Source: CAWJJM01 sp963843275
GTDB taxonomy: Bacteria > Acidobacteriota > Thermoanaerobaculia > Multivoradales > JBCCEF01
Direction of reading: 5' to 3'
NCBI GenBank assembly: GCA_963843275.1
Contig: CAWJJM010000010.1
Span: forward strand, 310,001-374,000
DNA: 64,000 nt
Part shown: positions 17,098 to 27,006 of the stretch, piece by piece
How positions within the stretch are numbered: position 1 is the stretch's first letter
Layout of the letters: each line of letters starts with the position of its first letter
The notes under the pieces: model-generated
Databases searched by the model: none
Seen by the model: only the letters and a program-made list of their open reading frames with translations
Told to the model about the DNA's origin: nothing
Made by a program: the position numbers and the translations under genes

Positions 17098-18302
17098 GCC
17101 GCGTCGCGCACCAGGACGGTGGCGACCGTGGCGCAGATCGGGCCGCCGATGTTGAAGGTGGCGGCGCGGCGCGCACCGCGGCGCTGCAGCGGTGCCGGGG
17201 CGCGGCCGGTGAGCTGGCGGAAGCACCACCCGAGCATGGCGACGCCGGTGGCGCCGATGGGGTGGCCCTTGGCGATCAGGCCGCCGGAGGTGTTGACGGC
17301 GCAGGCGCCGTCGACCGCTGCGCCCCCCTCGCCCCACCAGCGCGCCCCGCCGCCGGCCGGCGCGAGGCCGAGGACCTCGACGCCGATCGCCCCCATCACC
17401 GAGAAGCAGTCGTGCACCTCGGCGACGTCGAGGTCGGAGGCGCCGATCGCCGCCATGGCGTAGGCGCGGCCGACGGCCGCGTAGGCGCCGGCCGGCCGAA
17501 GCACGTCGCGCCCCGCCTTGCGCAGCGGGTCGGTGGCCTGGCCCCAGCCGGCCAGCCGCACGGCATCGGCGCGCGCCACGCCCAGCCGAGCGAGGCCCGC
17601 CTCGGTGGCCAGTATCAGCGCCGCGTAGCCGTCGGTGATCTGCGAGGCGTCGTAGGTCTTCAGCGGCAGGCCGTCGACGATGTAGCGGTTCGGCCCGGCG
17701 AGGGTCGTCGCCTGCTCCAGAGTCAGCTCGACGCCGCGCATCTGGGCGTCCGGGTTGTGCCGGGCGTTGGCGTACTCGGCCACCGAGATGCGAGCCAGGT
17801 CCTCCTCGGAGACGCCCCACGCCGCCATGTACTCCGCCATCACCTCGGCGAAGAGGTGAGGGAAGACGTAGGTCCTGCCCTCGCGCTCGTCGGGGTGGGA
17901 GAAATACCCGAGCACCTCGCCGACCCGCGCACCGTCGACGCGGCCGTCGTCGCCGCGCATCTTCTCGTAGCCGACCGCGATGCCGACGTCGCCGAGCCCG
18001 GCGAGCAGCTTGAGCACCACCGAGAGCACCGCCTGCCCGCCCGAGGCGCAGGCGTTCTCGACCGCCTCGATCGGCTTGCCGGCCAGCCCCGGCACGCCGG
18101 CGACGAGGCCGGCGAGCAGCCCCTGCCGGTTGAGGGTGAGGCCGCAGGCGGCGGCGACCGAGGCGACGTCGACGTCCTCGGCCCCGACGCCGAGCTCGGC
18201 GCAGGCGCCGCGCACCGCCGACCCGATCATCTCCGGTGGCCCCACGGCGCCGAGGCGGCCGAAGGGCGACTGGTGGTACGCGGCCAGGTAGATCGGCTTC
18301 AT
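17094..18302 (-). CDS. SCP2/SCPx-type thiolase, 402 aa
   Basis: The nucleophile Cys85 is in ENACASGGQAV. The HDCF motif (EVHDCFSVMGAIGVEVLGL), typical of the non-decarboxylating SCPx branch, and NTSGGLIAKGHPIGATG (His and general base loop) are intact. Such enzymes cleave or form 3-oxoacyl-CoA, often on branched or steroid side chains. ATG 18302 overlaps the upstream hydrolase stop and the downstream hydrolase start overlaps its own stop, so it is tightly coupled. No DUF35 partner protein, common beside such thiolases, is present. Confidence 0.87.
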   Translation of the reverse strand: MKPIYLAAYHQSPFGRLGAVGPPEMIGSAVRGACAELGVGAEDVDVASVAAACGLTLNRQGLLAGLVAGVPGLAGKPIEAVENACASGGQAVLSVVLKLLAGLGDVGIAVGYEKMRGDDGRVDGARVGEVLGYFSHPDEREGRTYVFPHLFAEVMAEYMAAWGVSEEDLARISVAEYANARHNPDAQMRGVELTLEQATTLAGPNRYIVDGLPLKTYDASQITDGYAALILATEAGLARLGVARADAVRLAGWGQATDPLRKAGRDVLRPAGAYAAVGRAYAMAAIGASDLDVAEVHDCFSVMGAIGVEVLGLAPAGGGARWWGEGGAAVDGACAVNTSGGLIAKGHPIGATGVAMLGWCFRQLTGRAPAPLQRRGARRAATFNIGGPICATVATVLVRDAA

Positions 18303-19102
18303 GACCGGGCGGCCTCCTGCCGGGCCAGGAAGTCGAGGCACACGCCCGCCAGCCAGTCCGGGTCCTCGACCACCAGGCTGTGCCCGGAGGCGGGATGGGT
18401 CGCCTCCTCGGCGTCGAGCGCCGCGGCCAGGGCGTGCGACCGCTCGCCGCTCATCACCTGGTCGTCCGCGGCGCGGACGACCAGCGCCGGGGAGCGGACC
18501 TCCGCCAGCCGCGGGGTGAGATCGAAGTCGTCGAGCGTCGCCAGCAGGTCGGCGACGCCGCCGAACCAGGCGGCTGGCAGCAGGCCGAGCTGGGCACGCC
18601 GCACCGCCAGGGTCGCCGCCTCGCGCTGGCGGTACGCCGCCGAGTAGACCCCGTCCACGAGGACGTCCCAGAAGCGCTCCCGCCCCCCGGGCCGGTCGAT
18701 CCCGGCGAGCAGCCGGCGCATCTCGTCGCTGCCGCGCCGCCATTCGGGGGTGGCCCGGTCCATCGCGGTGATCAGGGTCAGCGAGCGGACGCGGTCGGGG
18801 CTCGCGGCCGCGAGCTGCACGGCCACCAGGGCGCCGAAAGAGGTGCCCACCAGGTGCGCCGAGCCCCAGCCCAGCGCGTCGAGCAGCGCCACCAGGTCGG
18901 CGGCGTGCCCCGCCAGATCCGGCGGCGGAACGCCGGGCGAGAGGAGCTGGCCGCGGAAGTCGAAAGTGAGCAGTCGATGTCGGGGGCGCAGCCGGGCCGC
19001 GAACGGCTCCCACGAGGCGTGGGTCATCATGCCGCCGTTGAGCAGCACGACCGGCGGCCCGTCGCCGGACAGCCGGTGGTCGAGCGGCGTCGCCGCGCTC
19101 AC
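18299..19102 (-). CDS. Alpha/beta-fold hydrolase, 267 aa
   Basis: The start is GTG 19102, overlapping the ligase stop (GTGA); there is no ATG in a useful place. The fold is visible in PPVVLLNGGMMTHASW (oxyanion loop), LVGTSFGALVA with nucleophile Ser88, the acid in VVRAADDQVM and the His in HPASGHSLVVED. It is the second hydrolase of the operon, only loosely similar to the first, so the pair probably does not do the same step. It lies between the acyl-CoA ligase and the thiolase. Confidence 0.83.
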   Translation of the reverse strand: MSAATPLDHRLSGDGPPVVLLNGGMMTHASWEPFAARLRPRHRLLTFDFRGQLLSPGVPPPDLAGHAADLVALLDALGWGSAHLVGTSFGALVAVQLAAASPDRVRSLTLITAMDRATPEWRRGSDEMRRLLAGIDRPGGRERFWDVLVDGVYSAAYRQREAATLAVRRAQLGLLPAAWFGGVADLLATLDDFDLTPRLAEVRSPALVVRAADDQVMSGERSHALAAALDAEEATHPASGHSLVVEDPDWLAGVCLDFLARQEAARS

Positions 19103-20637
19103 CCGGGCCTCCCCTCGAGGTAGCCGCGGCGCAGCTCGCCCTTGACGACCTTGCCGTAGGCGGTGCGCGGCAGCTCGTCGCGGTGCACGATCTCCCGGGG
19201 CAGCTTGAACCGCGCCAGCCGCTCGGCGAGGAAGGCCGACAGGTCCTCGGGCTCCGCGCTGCCGGGGGCGAGCGGCACCACGAAGGCGACGCCCACCTCC
19301 CCCCACACCGGGTGGTCGACCGCCACCACCGCCGCGTCGCGCACCCCGGGGTGGGCGAGGAGCACCGCTTCGATCTCCGCCGGGTAGACGTTGACGCCGC
19401 CGCTGATGAACATCTCCTTGGCCCGGCCGGCGATGTAGAAGAAGCCGTCGGCGTCGCGCCGCGCCAGGTCGCCGGAGCGGAACCAGCCGTCCGGCAGGTA
19501 GCACTCCGCGGTGGCGTCGGGGCGGTTCCAGTAGCCCAGCGAGACGTGGGGCCCGCGGAACCACATCTCCCCCACCTCGCCGTCCGGCACGTCCCGCCCC
19601 TCCGCGTCCACCAGCCGCACCTCGGTGTGCATCATCGGCTTGCCGATCGAGCCGAGCTTGGCCTGCGACTCCTCGACCGTCATCGCGAAGCAGTTGACCC
19701 CCACCTCGGTCATCCCGTAGCCCTGCTTGAACACCAGGCCCCGGCGCTGGTAGGTCTCGGCGATCCAGGTCGGCAGGGGCGCTCCCCCCGAGTACAGACA
19801 GCGCAACGACGACAGGTCGCAGCGCGAGAACTCCGGCGCCTCGGAGAGCAGCTTCCAGATCGTCGGCACGCCGAGGACCACGGTCGCACGCTCGCGCTCG
19901 ACGATGCGCCAGATCTCGCCGGCGTCGAAACCGCGGTGCAGCACGATGGTCCCGCCGATGGTGAAGACGGGGCCCAGGAAGGCCATCAGCCCGCCGGCGT
20001 GGTAGAGGGGGGTGAACACGGGCGAGACGTCGTCGGCGCGGAGCTGCCAGCCGCAGACGGTGTTGTAGCCGTTCCAGGCGATCTGGCGGTGGGGGATCAT
20101 GACCCCTTTGGGCCGGCCGGTGGTGCCCGAGGTGTAGAGGAGGCAGTAGACGTCCTCCGGCGCCGGGCGGCCGGGCGTGAAGGCGGCCGGGTCGGCCGCG
20201 GCGACCCGCTCGGCGTAGCTCGGGTCGCCCGGCTCCTGCGGTGCGTCGAGGGCGACCCAGCGCTCGACGCCGGGAGCCGCCGCACGGAGCGCCGCCACCA
20301 CCCCGCCGAGCTCGCCGTCGTAGAGGACCACCCGCGCCCCCGAGTCGGCGACGATCGGTGCCAGCTCGTGCGCCGTCAGGCGGGTGCCGAGGGTCACCAG
20401 GACGCAGCCGGTCTTGCCGGCGGCGAAGAAGGCCTCGAGGTACTCCACCCGGTTGTGGGCGAGGATCGCCACCCGGTCGCCCGGACCCAGGCCGAGGCCG
20501 CGCCACGCCAAGGCGCAGCGCACCGCCCGCTCGTCGAGCTCCCGGTAGGTGAGGCGCAGCGGCGGGTCGACCACCACCAGCGCCGGCGCCTCGGGGGTGA
20601 GCCGCGCCCGCTCGCCGAGGACGTCCGCCGAGATCAC
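19099..20637 (-). CDS. Long/medium-chain acyl-CoA (or acyl-AMP) ligase, 512 aa
   Basis: ANL-superfamily enzyme. The P-loop LLYTSGTTGRPKG is at about 166-178, the A5 motif is GYGMTEVGVN, A8 is GWFRSGDLARRDADGFFYIAGR and the A10 lysine is in TAYGKVVKGEL. Length and the NVYPAEIE motif fit fatty- or aryl-CoA ligases rather than acetyl-CoA synthetase. It should activate the operon's carboxylic substrate. It begins 10 bp after the FabH-like gene and overlaps the following hydrolase. An OleC-type beta-lactone synthetase role is a possible alternative, see findings. Confidence 0.88.
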   Translation of the reverse strand: MISADVLGERARLTPEAPALVVVDPPLRLTYRELDERAVRCALAWRGLGLGPGDRVAILAHNRVEYLEAFFAAGKTGCVLVTLGTRLTAHELAPIVADSGARVVLYDGELGGVVAALRAAAPGVERWVALDAPQEPGDPSYAERVAAADPAAFTPGRPAPEDVYCLLYTSGTTGRPKGVMIPHRQIAWNGYNTVCGWQLRADDVSPVFTPLYHAGGLMAFLGPVFTIGGTIVLHRGFDAGEIWRIVERERATVVLGVPTIWKLLSEAPEFSRCDLSSLRCLYSGGAPLPTWIAETYQRRGLVFKQGYGMTEVGVNCFAMTVEESQAKLGSIGKPMMHTEVRLVDAEGRDVPDGEVGEMWFRGPHVSLGYWNRPDATAECYLPDGWFRSGDLARRDADGFFYIAGRAKEMFISGGVNVYPAEIEAVLLAHPGVRDAAVVAVDHPVWGEVGVAFVVPLAPGSAEPEDLSAFLAERLARFKLPREIVHRDELPRTAYGKVVKGELRRGYLEGRPG

Positions 20638-20647
20638 CGCGCCGCCC

Positions 20648-21652
<1,005 letters not shown>

Positions 21653-21702
21653 CTCACCTCCTGGGCGGCGCCCCGCCGGGGCCGGCCGCCGGTGCGGGGT
21701 GC

Positions 21703-22473
21703 TCAGGTGCCGGGGACCAGCCCGCCGTCGACCGACAGGACGGCCCCGTGGACGAAGGAGGCGGCCTCGGAGGCGAGCCAGAAGTAGGCCTCGGCGATCT
21801 CCTCCGGACGGCCGATCCGGCCGAGCGGCGTGTGCCCGACCATCCCGTCGAGGATCTTCTGCGGCATCGCCGCCAGGATCTCGGTGGCGACGAACCCGGG
21901 CGCCACCGCGTTGACCCGGATCCCGAAGCGGCCGAGCTCGCGCGCCCAGGTGCGGGTCATCGTGATCACCGCGCTCTTGGTGGCGGCGTAGTTGGTCTGG
22001 CCGAAGTTGCCGTACAGGCCCACCACCGAGGAGGCGTTGAGGATGACGCCGCCGCCGCCGCGGATCATGTGCGGCACCGCCGCGCGAGCGCAGAGGAAGG
22101 GGCCGCGGAGGTTGACCGCGAGCACGTCGTCGAAGGGTCCGTCCTCGAGGACCGAGACGACCTCCCCCTGCTTCCATTTGACCAGTTGGGCGTCGCGCAC
22201 GATGCCGGCATTGTTGACCAGCACGTCGTAGCGGCCCCAGCGGTCGACGACCGCCGCCGTCGCGGCCTCGACCGCGGCACGGTCGGAAACGTCGACGCGG
22301 GTCAGCGCCGCCCGGCCGCCGAGCCCCTCGAGCTCGGCGACCAGGTCCGGCGCCGCCGCCACGTCCCACGCCGCGACGCGGGCGCCCTCGCGGGCGAAGC
22401 GCCGGGCGACGGCGCGGCCGATCCCGGCGGCCGCGCCGGTCACCACGACGACGCGATCGGAGGGCTCCGCCAT
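21703..22473 (-). CDS. Classical short-chain dehydrogenase/reductase (FabG-like), 256 aa
   Basis: Nucleotide-binding TGAAAGIG near residue 12, NNAG, catalytic Ser in NASSVVG, Tyr and Lys in NYAATK, and the C-terminal VHGAVLSVDGGL are all present. ATG 22473 overlaps the receptor stop by one base (TGATG). It would oxidise or reduce a hydroxyl/keto group, probably on an acyl thioester given its neighbours. Confidence 0.87.
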   Translation of the reverse strand: MAEPSDRVVVVTGAAAGIGRAVARRFAREGARVAAWDVAAAPDLVAELEGLGGRAALTRVDVSDRAAVEAATAAVVDRWGRYDVLVNNAGIVRDAQLVKWKQGEVVSVLEDGPFDDVLAVNLRGPFLCARAAVPHMIRGGGGVILNASSVVGLYGNFGQTNYAATKSAVITMTRTWARELGRFGIRVNAVAPGFVATEILAAMPQKILDGMVGHTPLGRIGRPEEIAEAYFWLASEAASFVHGAVLSVDGGLVPGT

Positions 22474-24803
22474 CAGAAGCGGTACTCGACCGTGGCCAGG
22501 ATCGTCCGCGGCGTGCCGTAGGACCCCTGGAGGATGCCCAGCACCGGAATGTTGTACCCGTTGGTCAGGTACTCCTCGTCGGTCAGGTTCTTGCCGGTGA
22601 GACCGAAGCGCCACCGGGCGTTCGGCGACAGCCAGTTGATCCACGCCTCGTAGAGCTCGAAGGCGGGCTGCACGATGGGCTCGAGCGGCTGGGTGGGGTG
22701 GGCCGGGTCGGGGCCGCCCTCGTTGGTGAGGACCGACTCGTCGCGGTGGCTGACCCCCGCCGACGCGGTGACCAGGCCACCGAAGGCCGGAAGGTGGACG
22801 TTGAGCTTGAGCGTCCCGGTGAACTCCGGCGCGTTGGTGATCACCTGGGTGTCGACGAAGCCGTCGTGGTTGGCGTCGAGGAAGCTGTCGGGCGTCGCCT
22901 TGAGCCAGCTCACGTTGCCGGAGACGCCGAACCAGCTCAGCGAGCGGGCGGTCCAGTCGTACTCCAGCTCGGCCCCCTTCATGGTGGCGTCACCGGCGTT
23001 GACGAAGTTGCCGAAGAAGGCGTCGTCGACCCCGTCTCCGTTCGAGTCGAAGGCGGTGAAGGTCGACACCTGGATGTCCTTGTACTTGCCGTAGAAGGCG
23101 GCGGTGTTCAGCACCAGGTGGTGATCGTCCAGCACGGTCTTCAGGCCGACCTCGACCACGTCGAGCACCTCGTCCTTGAACGGCTCGGCCGACTGCGGGA
23201 AGGCGGTGGCCTGGGCGCGCACGTTGAAGCCGCCGCTCTTGAAGCCGCGGCTGGCGCTGACGTAGCCCATGACGTCGGGGGTGAACTGGTAGTCGAGGCC
23301 GATCTTCGGCGCCAGCGAGTCGAAGGTCTTGCTCTTGTCGAAGTCCGCGACGACGGCGTTGATCACCGTGAAGGTGGCGTCGGTGTAGCCGGCGTTGAAC
23401 GCCCGGGTGGTCTTCTTCTCCTGGGTGGCGCGCAGGCCGACGTTGAGATTGAGGCGCGGGGTCAGCGCCACGTTGCCCTCGCCGAACAGGGCGTAGGACT
23501 CGGTGGTGGTGTCCCCCTCGGTGGTGCCGAACAATGCGTTGAGGAAGTTGTTCTTGACCAGGCCTCCGGCCTTGCCGTCGAAGTAGTAGAAGCCGAAGAC
23601 GCCGCCGTACCGGCCCCCGCCGTCGTAGATGAGCTGGAACTCCTGCGACGCCTGGTGGTCGTAGTAGGTCGCGCCCACGTCGGCGATCGGCGCCGGGGTG
23701 GTGTCGAAGTCGATGTTGTTCTCGCTGTTCGACTCCCGGTAGGCGGTGATCGACTTGAAGGTCCAGGCGGGACCGAGGTCCCAGCGCACGTTCAGGGCGG
23801 TGCCGCTCGAATCGGTGCCGTTGAGCGGCGCCAGGCCGCTCTGGGTGTCGAAGATGTGCTCGTTGGGCGGGCAGGTGGTGCCGAGGAACAGCGGGCAGAA
23901 CGGGTTGGCGGCCAGGCGGGTCAGCCCCTTCGGGCTCGCCTCGTCCTTGGTCTTGTCGTAGGCCAGGGTCACCTGGACCGCTGCGCTCGGCAGCCACTCG
24001 AAGGACAGGCGCATGGCCTTGGTGTCCTTGTCGGAAACGTCCTGGCCGGTGTAGAGGTTGGTGCCGTAGCCGTCGTGCTTGAGCGAGGCGGCGGCGACCC
24101 GGTACCGCAGCACGCCGGGCACCACGGCGCCGCCGATCGACGCCGCGACGTCCTGGTTGCCGTAGCTGCCGGGCGCCAGCGTGATCTTGCCCTCGGTCCG
24201 GTCGGTCAGCGGCCGGCTGACGTACTTGATGGCTCCGCCGATGGTGTTCTTGCCGTACAGGGTACCCTGCGGTCCGCGCAGGACCTCGACGCGCTGGACG
24301 TCGAAGACGTCGAGCAGCGCGCCCTGGGGGCGCGCGATGTAGACGTCGTCGAAGTAGAGGCCGACCCCGGGGTCGACGCCCCACAGCGGGTCGGCCTGGC
24401 CGATGCCGCGCATGAACGCGGTCAGCGTCGTCGACTGGTTGCGGCCCGGGTAGATCGACAGATTGGGCACGTCCTCCTGCAGCTCGGAGATGTCCTGTGT
24501 CGCGGACTGCTCGAGGGCGTCGCCGGTGGCCACGGTCACCGCCACCGGCACCTCCTGCAGGTCCTCCTCCCGCTTGCGGGCGGTGACCACGATGGTCTCG
24601 CCGATCTGCGGCTTCTCCTCCCCCTCGTCGGCGGCCGGGGCCGGGGTCTCGGTGGCCTGGTCCGCGGCCACGGCGTCGTCGTCGGCGGCGCGGGCGACCG
24701 CGGGCGGCGACAGCAGGGAGAGGACCGCGGCGAGCGCGAGCAGCAGCGCCCGGACGGCGAGCGCGCTCCGCGACGGCGGACGTGGATCGGTGTGACGCGT
24801 CAT
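22473..24803 (-). CDS. TonB-dependent receptor for a small organic ligand, 776 aa
   Basis: A signal peptide (about 1-38, ending ARA) is followed by the TonB box region ETIVVTARKREEDLQEVP, a plug domain (DISELQEDVPNLSIYPG; VEVLRGPQGTLYGKNTIGG) and a barrel ending TILATVEYRF. This is the receptor type common in sphingomonads and other degraders of hydrophobic organics, unlike the Oar-like receptor upstream. It begins 2 bp after tetR and overlaps the SDR gene, so it is made under the same control as the catabolic-type enzymes. The start is ATG 24803 with GAGG upstream. Confidence 0.9.
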   Translation of the reverse strand: MTRHTDPRPPSRSALAVRALLLALAAVLSLLSPPAVARAADDDAVAADQATETPAPAADEGEEKPQIGETIVVTARKREEDLQEVPVAVTVATGDALEQSATQDISELQEDVPNLSIYPGRNQSTTLTAFMRGIGQADPLWGVDPGVGLYFDDVYIARPQGALLDVFDVQRVEVLRGPQGTLYGKNTIGGAIKYVSRPLTDRTEGKITLAPGSYGNQDVAASIGGAVVPGVLRYRVAAASLKHDGYGTNLYTGQDVSDKDTKAMRLSFEWLPSAAVQVTLAYDKTKDEASPKGLTRLAANPFCPLFLGTTCPPNEHIFDTQSGLAPLNGTDSSGTALNVRWDLGPAWTFKSITAYRESNSENNIDFDTTPAPIADVGATYYDHQASQEFQLIYDGGGRYGGVFGFYYFDGKAGGLVKNNFLNALFGTTEGDTTTESYALFGEGNVALTPRLNLNVGLRATQEKKTTRAFNAGYTDATFTVINAVVADFDKSKTFDSLAPKIGLDYQFTPDVMGYVSASRGFKSGGFNVRAQATAFPQSAEPFKDEVLDVVEVGLKTVLDDHHLVLNTAAFYGKYKDIQVSTFTAFDSNGDGVDDAFFGNFVNAGDATMKGAELEYDWTARSLSWFGVSGNVSWLKATPDSFLDANHDGFVDTQVITNAPEFTGTLKLNVHLPAFGGLVTASAGVSHRDESVLTNEGGPDPAHPTQPLEPIVQPAFELYEAWINWLSPNARWRFGLTGKNLTDEEYLTNGYNIPVLGILQGSYGTPRTILATVEYRF

Positions 24804-24805
24804 GA

Positions 24806-25528
24806 TCAGCCTCCTCGTTTCGGCCGCGCGCGGGGCGCCGCCTCTGTCTTCCCCAGAACCTCTGCCGGGCGTGGATCGGAACCGGAGTGCCGCGCCCCGT
24901 CCCGCTCCCGCGGGAGCAGGCCGAAGCGCAACAGGCGGATGAACTCGTCGACCGCCTGCCGCGGCGTCATGCCGAGGTGGAGCGGCACGCCGAAGCACTT
25001 CTCGACGGTGAAGAAGTAGAAGAGCCAGCGGGTGGCGACCATCACGGCGACCATCGGATCGGCATCGCCGAAGTCGCCGGCCATGCTGCGCTCCTCGAAG
25101 CGTCGTCCGTAGGCCTCTTGGAAGCGCCGCGCCATCCCCTCGTAGAAGGCCCGGATGTGCTCGCCACGGAACTCGATGACATCGACGTAGACGAGCAGGA
25201 TGTGCTGCGCGTTGTCCTCGACGACCCGTTCGATGGCCGTCGCCAGCTTCTCGAGATCCTCGGGGAAGTCGCCCTCCGCGAACAGGCGGTTGAGCTCGAG
25301 CTCGGGATCCAGCAAGCGCTGCCAGTAGCGGTCGATCAGCTCCTGGTAGATGGCGTGCTTGTTGGGGAAGTGGTGGTAGATGTTGCCCACCGACAGGCCG
25401 GCCCGGTCGGCGATCTGGCGCAGCGTGGTCGCCCGGAAGCCCTGGTTCGAGAACAGGTCGAGGCCGGCGTCGAGGACCGCCTCGACCGAGGCCTCGGACT
25501 TCGCGATCTGCCGGCTGCGCGCCGCCAT
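24806..25528 (-). CDS. TetR-family transcriptional regulator, 240 aa
   Basis: The N-terminal helix-turn-helix (ATTLRQIADRAGLSVGNIYHHFPNKHAIYQEL, given in family order about 33-63) is a textbook TetR domain. The C-terminal ligand domain is larger than average and has aromatic residues (WLFYFFTVEKCFG). Start ATG 25528 has GGAGGG upstream. It is the first gene of the nine-gene operon and probably represses its own transcription through the palindrome just upstream, with the imported substrate or its CoA ester as inducer. Confidence 0.88.
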   Translation of the reverse strand: MAARSRQIAKSEASVEAVLDAGLDLFSNQGFRATTLRQIADRAGLSVGNIYHHFPNKHAIYQELIDRYWQRLLDPELELNRLFAEGDFPEDLEKLATAIERVVEDNAQHILLVYVDVIEFRGEHIRAFYEGMARRFQEAYGRRFEERSMAGDFGDADPMVAVMVATRWLFYFFTVEKCFGVPLHLGMTPRQAVDEFIRLLRFGLLPRERDGARHSGSDPRPAEVLGKTEAAPRARPKRGG

Positions 25529-25552
25529 CGGGGACCCTCCACGAAAAAAACC

Positions 25553-25571
25553 GAATGCTTGGTCCGTATTC
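25553..25571 (-). promoter_or_regulatory. Candidate TetR operator (imperfect 19-bp palindrome)
   Basis: The sequence GAATGCTTGGTCCGTATTC has half-sites GAATxC and GxATTC in inverted order, 24 nt upstream of the tetR start, in an otherwise GC-rich stretch. Size and place fit an autoregulatory TetR site. This is inference from symmetry and position. Confidence 0.4.
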
Positions 25572-25636
25572 TTGACGGGCTCCGCCCTTCCCTGCAAGCC
25601 GCGGCGCGGCAAGATGGCACGCCGCGACGCGGCGGC

Positions 25637-25873
25637 CTACACCTCGCGGGTCGGCGGCGGCGCCGGCGGGCGGCTGCCGATGGCGAGCAGCGCCTCGGCC
25701 AGGATCTCCTTGAGCTCGACCGTGTAGGCGGCGAGGTCGCGGACCTGCTCCTCGAGGCGCTCGGCGTTGGGGCGCACCAGCGGCCCGCCCGCCCGCGGCC
25801 GCACCTTGTGGGTCAGACGTTCGTCCAGCGAGGTGAGGCGGTCGTAGGCGTTCTTGAAGCGCTGGGGATCCAT
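25637..25873 (-). CDS. Small helical protein, 78 aa
   Basis: ATG 25873 overlaps the cytochrome stop (TGATG). The protein begins MDPQRFKNAYDRL and is mostly helical and charged, with a likely coiled coil (ERLEEQVRDLAAYTVELKEIL). Family unknown. Its coupling to a cytochrome c gene suggests a shared role or simple operon inclusion. Confidence 0.6.
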   Translation of the reverse strand: MDPQRFKNAYDRLTSLDERLTHKVRPRAGGPLVRPNAERLEEQVRDLAAYTVELKEILAEALLAIGSRPPAPPPTREV

Positions 25874-26199
25874 CAGCTTCCTCCGTTCGGGGGCGGCGCC
25901 GCGGGCGGCGCGTTGCCGGTGAGCTCGAGCGTGTAGTCGACGAGGGTGCGGATCTGCTCCGCGGTCAGCTTCTTCGCGAAGGCGGGCATGGTGCCCTTGC
26001 CGCGGGCGATGCGGCGGGTGATGGCGGCGCGGTCGCCGGCGGCCAGCATGTCGGAGGTGGTGAGGTCGAGCTCCGGCTTCGCGCTCACGGCGCGCGGATT
26101 GCCCGCCCCGTCGAGCCCGTGGCAGCGCGCGCAGTGATGACGCCACAGGCCCGCGGGGGTGTCGTCACCCGGGCCGCAGGCCAGGGCCAGGGCCGCCAT
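25873..26199 (-). CDS. Cytochrome c (single haem), at least 108 aa
   Basis: CARCH binds one haem c covalently; GTMPAFAKKLTAEQIRTLVDY contains the distal Met region of a class I cytochrome. The only ATG (26199) gives MAALALACG, too short for export. The same frame stays open upstream to 26259 and reads RRGRRGRRAALGGALAMAALALAC, a good lipoprotein signal with a lipobox. The true start is probably a rare codon such as CTG 26253-26251. Electron carrier in the periplasm; partner unknown. Confidence 0.75.
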   Translation of the reverse strand: MAALALACGPGDDTPAGLWRHHCARCHGLDGAGNPRAVSAKPELDLTTSDMLAAGDRAAITRRIARGKGTMPAFAKKLTAEQIRTLVDYTLELTGNAPPAAPPPNGGS

Positions 26200-26256
26200 C
26201 GCCAGGGCGCCGCCCAGAGCTGCCCGCCTTCCCCGCCGCCCCCGGCGCGCCAGCCC

Positions 26257-27006
26257 TCAACCCTCCGGACGGCGGTGGACCTCGGTCGACGTCGCCTGGT
26301 CGCGCGGGCGCACCACGATGCGGTCGATGTCCACGTGGGACGGGCGGGTCGCCGCCCACACGATGCAGTCCGCCACGTCGTCCGCGGTCAGCGGCTCCAG
26401 GCCCCGGTACACCGCCGCCGCCCGCTCCCGGTCACCGAAGAAGCGCACCTCGGAGAACTCCGTCTCGACCAGCCCCGGGGCGACCTCGGTGACGCGGACC
26501 GGCTGTCCCAGGAGCTCGAGGCGCAGGGTGCCGGTGAGGGCGCGCAGCGCGTGCTTGGCGGCGGTGTAGCCGGCGCCGCCGCGGTACACCTCGAAGCCCG
26601 CGGTGGAGCCGACGTTGATGACGTGCCCGTCGCCGGAGGCGATCAGCGCCGGCAGCAGCGCCCGGGTCATCCGCAGGGTCCCCAGGACGTTGGTCTCGTA
26701 CATCGTCGTCCAACGCTCGTCGCGCGCCTCGGCGACCGGATCGAGCCCCAGGGCGCCGCCGGCGTTGTTGACCAGCAGGTGGAGCCGTTGCGGCAACTGC
26801 GCGGCGAAGCGCTCGACGCTGGCCGGGTCGGTGACGTCGAGCTCGAGGGCGCGGGCGCCGAGCGGCGCCGCCACCTGCTGCAGCCGGTCGAGGCGCCGGG
26901 CCCCGAGCACCAGGGAGAAGCCGGCTCCCGCCAGGGCCGCCGCCGTCGCCGCTCCGATCCCGGAGCTGGCTCCGGTCACCACCGCCATCCTCGTCCCGTC
27001 GCTCAT
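26257..27006 (-). CDS. Short-chain dehydrogenase/reductase (YdfG-like), 249 aa
   Basis: TGASSGIG, NNAG, a catalytic Ser in NVGSTAGFEVY, YTAAKHAL (Tyr/Lys) and PGLVETEF place it in the classical SDR group that includes YdfG-type 3-hydroxy acid dehydrogenases (TEFSEVRFFGD; HVDIDRIVVRP). ATG 27006 has GGAGG upstream and overlaps the holin-like stop by 4 bp. Confidence 0.86.
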   Translation of the reverse strand: MSDGTRMAVVTGASSGIGAATAAALAGAGFSLVLGARRLDRLQQVAAPLGARALELDVTDPASVERFAAQLPQRLHLLVNNAGGALGLDPVAEARDERWTTMYETNVLGTLRMTRALLPALIASGDGHVINVGSTAGFEVYRGGAGYTAAKHALRALTGTLRLELLGQPVRVTEVAPGLVETEFSEVRFFGDRERAAAVYRGLEPLTADDVADCIVWAATRPSHVDIDRIVVRPRDQATSTEVHRRPEG

